From assembly GCA_946807835.1 (NCBI GenBank), contig OX327711.1, positions 13,303,501 to 13,367,500 on the forward strand: a stretch of DNA of 64,000 nucleotides, given 5' to 3'. A program made the translations under genes and the position numbers. Numbering within the stretch: the first letter of the stretch is position 1; every line of letters starts with the position of its first letter. The notes below the pieces were generated by a model. The model did not search any database. It saw only the letters and a list, made by a program, of their open reading frames with translations, and had not been told where the DNA came from. Shown piece after piece: positions 58,941 through 64,000 of this stretch. The DNA comes from Ailanthus altissimus (lineage: Eukaryota; Streptophyta; Magnoliopsida; Sapindales; Simaroubaceae).

Positions 58941-61900
58941 ACAATTTAACCAGTTAAGATACCATTCTCTCTTCTGTAATAGTAGTGTCTATTTCAACCA
59001 TGTAGGGGTAGCGTGGGCTACCTAGTTGTAGCTTAAAGTTGATATATAAGCTAATACTGTAATTATAAGATATATTATTCTCAATTATGTGCTATGAAAT
59101 AGGCAATCCATATTTATTAGGAGACTTTTGTCTATGAGTGATTATAGCTCCTTGCCTTGTTATTGTAGCAATCAATGCGTACTTTTGTAGATCAACTTGA
59201 GCCCTTCTCAAGTTTGGACAAGACTTTGAAGTTATAGAAGTTAGTTAAGTGATAGAAACATTTCTAAGGACTCCATTGCCATGTGATTTGTTCCCATAAT
59301 ACCAGGTGGAGAAAACAACTTTTTCTTAACTTACATTCATTCCAAATGTCCTACACTTAGGTTGTGTTCGAAGTTTTGGCAAATGAATTTAACCCCACTT
59401 TTTCTTTTCACTTCCAAGTCATCTTGCTAATTTCTGCCAAGTTGGTCCAAGTAGTGATAAAATAATTGAAATGTCTATGTGAATAGCGAAAATTGATGGG
59501 TTCTTTATATTTTTGATATCTTGAACTGTTACATTCACTAGTTCATCAATCTAAATGGACTGTGTGATGATTTTTAGTCCAATTTTGGATCTCTGGAATA
59601 TGGAATATGCGGTGCATGTTCTAAGAATGTGATTGTGGAATCATTTCCAATAATTGTGAGATGCCCAAATGACAAAAGTGGCCTTAATATAATGGGGCCA
59701 AATGTAATGTCGGTAGACTATACATGTGAGGCACATTTCAATCCTTGCTTCTTCTCTCTCTCAAGTCTCCATCCAAAAGCTGATTGTGATAAAGTTTCTA
59801 TTTCAATTTTGTGAGGGAAAAAAAATAACTTTTCCAGTCATCAGTATGCAAGCAAAAGGCAAAATATGAGTTGCGCTCTCTCTTTTTCCTGATTGTGGGG
59901 TTGAGTTGGGTTTTTGAATTTTGATGCATGTTTTCTGTGGGAGCAATTCCTTTCTCTTTTTGAGGGAATGGTATGGGTGACAATGTAGAGCAGGGCACTA
60001 TCAACAATAATTGTACCAACAACCTTCTTCAAAGTCCTTTAAATAATTTTTTTTTTTTCTTTTGGGTGGGGAAAAGAGGGTTGTCCTTTTTCTTATCTTA
60101 CATTTTATCAAACTTTTCAAATTGGTCCCATTGCATGCTGTGACTTGACTCACACCACTACATGACCTGAAAGATGCCCTTACCAATCGCTTGTTCAACA
60201 CGAGTAAAATGTGCCTTACCATGTATTCTTTCTGAATAATGGTACATTCAAATCTGGGAAATAAAATTTGTAATCCACTAATGTGGCCCTTAAATAATAT
60301 CACTCTGTGAATCTAAATATTTACTTAATACGTTTCTCATCATATACCACCATGAGTGGAGCTCTATTACACTTGAGACTTTGAGAGGGAGTCATGGTTT
60401 AGCTCTACTTTTACGTTGTAATCATAGTTAGAAACATAGAATGTGTACCTAAACTTTGTTATTGTTATTGTTTTTTTCCTCTTCCATACACATTACAATG
60501 GCAAAGTTTACGGGAAATGTTTGCTAATAGCTCCCTTAAAAATGCTATAATATTATAGTAAAAAATTATTTAACTAATTTTTATTGGTCAAGAAAATAAT
60601 ATATAAATAAAATTTCTTTTTATTAATAATAAAATAAAAAAAACTTCTTGTTTGAGATACAAAATTAACCAAAAAAAAAAAAATTACACATTGAGAAAAG
60701 GTAATTTTATGAATCAATCTACAAAAAAGGTTATGATTTGTATAATTATTTTTTTTATATTTATTATAATTTTGTATGTATAATAAGAGTAAATAATATA
60801 TTTTGAATTTTTTTGTATTTAGTTTATAAAAATATGAGATGAAAATATAATTGTAGTGTATTTTGACAAAACATAGAAGAAATAAAGTGTGTCGTTAAGA
60901 AAATACTAGAGAATTTTGAACTCTATTTTCTTCTTTATCCTTAATTTTATTTATTTTTGTTTATTTTCTAATTTTTATTTTTTAATTAATTTAATTTTTT
61001 ATCTTCAAAATATCAGTATCCAAACATCAGATTTACTTGTTCTTCTGAAAGTTAAAGTTTTTAAAATGTGTTTTGAATGATTTTTAAAAGAAAATTTCAA
61101 ATAACCAACTGTGGAAGAGAAATAAAATATGCTTTAAAAGTAAAATAGTCTCAACTTAAACTTTGTGGTAATTAAAAATTATATTTTAATTTTACAGTTA
61201 TAAAAGAAATATAAATTTAAAATAAAGAACTATTAGTCAACATTTCCCAAAATTTAAAAGGATCAATCAATTTTCATAAAAGAAGAAAAATCTACTCTCA
61301 TAACCTATCACGAGGCTTGTCTCTACCCACTAGGCGAAAGGATGGTTGAAGATTCTTTTGTGTTTAAATTGGCTAAACTTAGAAACAATTTTTGGTAGGT
61401 TGGGCTTGATGTGTTGGGTTGTGTTCAAACTATTAAGATCGACCCAAAATGACACAACCATGCTATATCATTTTTCAATAGAAACGAGTGCGTGTAAAAT
61501 AGGTGATCAATCGTCCAATCCAATAGAACGCTATGTGATTTGGACTGGAAGAGTGTTGTGTTGGAGAAGTGAGAACTGAGAACTGAGAAGGGGATGGTAA
61601 TGGGGTCATACATTCTCATTCTTCACTTGGTGAATAATGGATGGAATGGAATAAGATTGAAGAATCACAATAACTAATAAAAGCCCTACTCTTGATTTCA
61701 ATTAATCCTTGATGCCAATTGCCGGAGATGGATTGAAGTCTCAGTTCTCATACTGATGCCTCAGCATAAGTTGCTGATATAGGTGGAACACAAAGGAGAC
61801 AAATGATTTTAAAAGGATAATTCTGGGATGATCAGAGTAAGATACCAACTCATTCCTACGAGTTTGCTGAAGAGTTAAATAAAAAAAAAAAAAAGAGAAA

Positions 61901-62110
61901 AGGCTTAGTAAGACCACAACTGTGCTCACACTTACTGGCTGACTTGCTGTTCTTGCCTATCACTAACTTCCTTTCTTCACATGCATCAAATAGATATTTC
62001 TTAAAAATTAGTGTAAAATAGAGTTTTCATTCGGGATTCTTTATTTTCTTGATCTAAACTCTGAACGAGAGTCAAGGCTCGCTACAATATTTACTTTTTG
62101 ATGTAGTTTA
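58941..62110. other. ARF 3' region and downstream intergenic DNA
   Basis: The 3' untranslated region probably covers at least 58941-59110; no clear AATAAA was seen, though AT-rich variants such as TATAAGATATATTA occur near 59060. Further on, short frames (59629-59814, 61346-61579) match no family. AT-rich tracts predominate at 60520-61250. Confidence 0.45.
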
Positions 62111-62114
62111 AGAC

Positions 62115-62263
62115 ACAAAAATTCTTAATTAATTTAGAATTTATTATTTTTAAAAATATTTTATCTTATTTTAATTTATTGGCAAATTTTTTCTGAGAAT
62201 GATGCATTTTAAGAATTACAAAAATTCCTAATCAAATTAGAATTTATTATTTTTAAAAATATT
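62115..62263. repeat. Direct repeat, two 46-bp copies about 103 bp apart
   Basis: Copy 1 starts at 62115 and copy 2 at 62218. Both contain ACAAAAATTC(T/C)TAAT and AGAATTTATTATTTTTAAAA. The similarity may continue into the TTTTAATTTATT that follows each. Confidence 0.75.
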
Positions 62264-64000
62264 GTAATTAGTTTAAGTCCCATTTTAATTTATTTTCCTT
62301 TTAATATTTTATTAGTTTAGTAGTTATTATTTAATTCGTGTTTTTAATTTAATAGAAAGTCTTATTTGAGTAGGATTAAAATAATTAATTATTAATATAA
62401 ATATATAGCTTTTGTAATATTAGAAGGTCTGGTTATTTTAATTATTTAATTATAGAATAAACTTTTGATTTGGCTTGTTTTTATTATTTTTTAATATTTG
62501 TTGAATCAACGAAATCTAATATCTTAAATTCATAAGCATTCTCAAAATCAATATAAGTTTAATTTATTCTTTATTACGAGTATTTTAAAACTAAATGAAA
62601 TATCAAACCTATCTCTTCCTATCTATTTCTTTTGACCTCTTAACAAGCATCAATACAAAGAAGGTGAATATTAATAAGGGTATATTTAAATAACATACAA
62701 AGAGTTAGTATAAATTTAAATGGTGTATTTAAAAAGGTGTTGTATTGCACAAAAAGTGAGGGGCTTATATCTCCACTCCAAAAAAATATATATATATTCT
62801 GACCAAAATACCATGTATATTTGTAAATCTTTTATATCAGAAAATAGAAATATATATATATATATAATTAAATTTTGTGAGGTGTTAAATAAATATAACA
62901 CCATAATTTGGGTATGTTTGGTGCACCGTATTTGATGAAATAATACAATATAGGATTGGTTGGATTGAATACCGTCGCTTCTATTATTTTCTATATTTTG
63001 TCTATTGTTTGATATATATATATAATACAATATATTTGTATTATTTAAATATATTTTAATTTTTTTATTATATATAATTTATTATATACATTTTATTTGA
63101 CTATATATATATATATATATATATACTGAACATTTAATTTGCTAAAAAACATTTGTTGCCTGGCGATCAAAAATTTTTACTGACCTCAAAAACTTACCAA
63201 TGAACCATCTAGATGAGGAAGAGTTGATCTTTGATATGGAACCATCGTAGTCAATCATAAATCTTCGGTTTGACCAGACACGCAGGTCAAATAGTTAGTC
63301 ATCTTCGTAAGTTCCACAATTGACCAACGATTCTTCTTCTCTAGCATAGATCGACATTCTCTTCTTAATAGTGATGGCGGTGAAAACATTTGCCGGCAAA
63401 TAGAAAATGCTTGTCATCTATGACCAAAATTTAAAAATCACAAAGAAAATGCCAATGATCCAGTGCTATAATTAAAATAAAATTTAATTTAAGTTACAAA
63501 ATTGATATTAAGTGTACATTAATATTAATTTACTTTTAATTATACTATTTATTGTATAATTTATATAATAAAAAAATTATTATCAAGTAAAATATACTTT
63601 TATACTAATCTTCTCAATTGTATAATTTTAAACTATATAAAAGTTGTACCTGATATTAATTAATATAAGATAATAACTGAAAAAAAAAGTACCAAACATA
63701 TGAATAGTGTTAAAGATAGTTATAGCAACACATGATTTGTTCTTAGTAAGCCACTTGGTCATTGAGGCTCGCATTCTTATGAAGCTGTTAAGCTAAATTG
63801 GGGATTATGTTATTCGGCTCAGTAAAGGCCTAAATCTATCAACACTCTATATCTGAATTATAGGGCACGTATGATATAATCTACTTAAGGATCCAAGTTA
63901 TTATTAAGCCTAATAGTCAAAGGAAACATCAACAGGGTTAAGGTAGCATCTACATCACTATTAAGCCTTATGAATAAATGAGTAAGGCTAAGGTAGTGTC
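62264..64000. other. AT-rich intergenic DNA with (AT)n runs
   Basis: AT microsatellites near 62850-62865, 63013-63022 and 63103-63124. Bases 63130-63420 are less AT-rich, and 63730-64000 has repeated GGCTAAGGTAGTGTC / GTTAAGGTAGCATC wording that suggests transposon sequence cut by the window edge. No gene recognised. Confidence 0.4.

Overview
This is a plant nuclear window, almost certainly from a dicot. It is AT-rich, its genes have GT-AG introns, and it is dominated by decayed transposable elements. I find one gene that looks intact, an ARF6-type auxin response factor with a miR167 site. A second host gene, a pTAC12/HEMERA copy, is a broken pseudogene. I cannot name the species from the sequence.

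Layout. 1-2768: decayed Ty1/copia element (integrase, RT, RNase H, polypurine tract, 3' LTR). 2795-6272: five exons of a pTAC12/HEMERA-like pseudogene, entered in mid-gene just after the copia LTR. 7450-7920: a direct repeat. 8.2-20.9 kb: a composite of an old Tat-type Ty3/gypsy element (two diverged LTR-like blocks, gag remnant, RNase H, integrase) with a LINE RT fragment, a 78-bp tandem triplication and much unassigned AT-rich DNA inside. 24332-24777 and 26922-27745: hAT-like non-autonomous elements with 8-bp target duplications. 33746-34926: a third hAT-like element carrying a less AT-rich internal segment. 37.8-49.7 kb: a copia/LINE cluster. It holds copia-1 (+) and copia-2 (-) joined tail to tail after their integrase regions; copia-3 (44558-47221), a compact gag/protease-only element with both LTRs and matching 5-bp target duplications; and a solo LTR (48177-48999) of the copia-3 family, inverted and inserted in a minus-strand LINE. 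49.7-52.0 kb: AT-rich DNA leading into the ARF promoter and leader. 52684-58940: the ARF gene in 14 coding exons, encoding 904 residues. 58941-64000: downstream intergenic DNA with simple repeats.

How it works together. The ARF protein has the B3 DNA-binding region, a glutamine-rich activator middle region and a PB1 domain, so it should be an activating class-A ARF. Its mRNA carries a miR167 target and probably several upstream ORFs in a long leader, so control after transcription is likely. The rest records repeated nested insertion. No bacterial-type operon, CRISPR array, rRNA or convincing tRNA was seen. Exon boundaries and element ends were read by eye; no database search was run.
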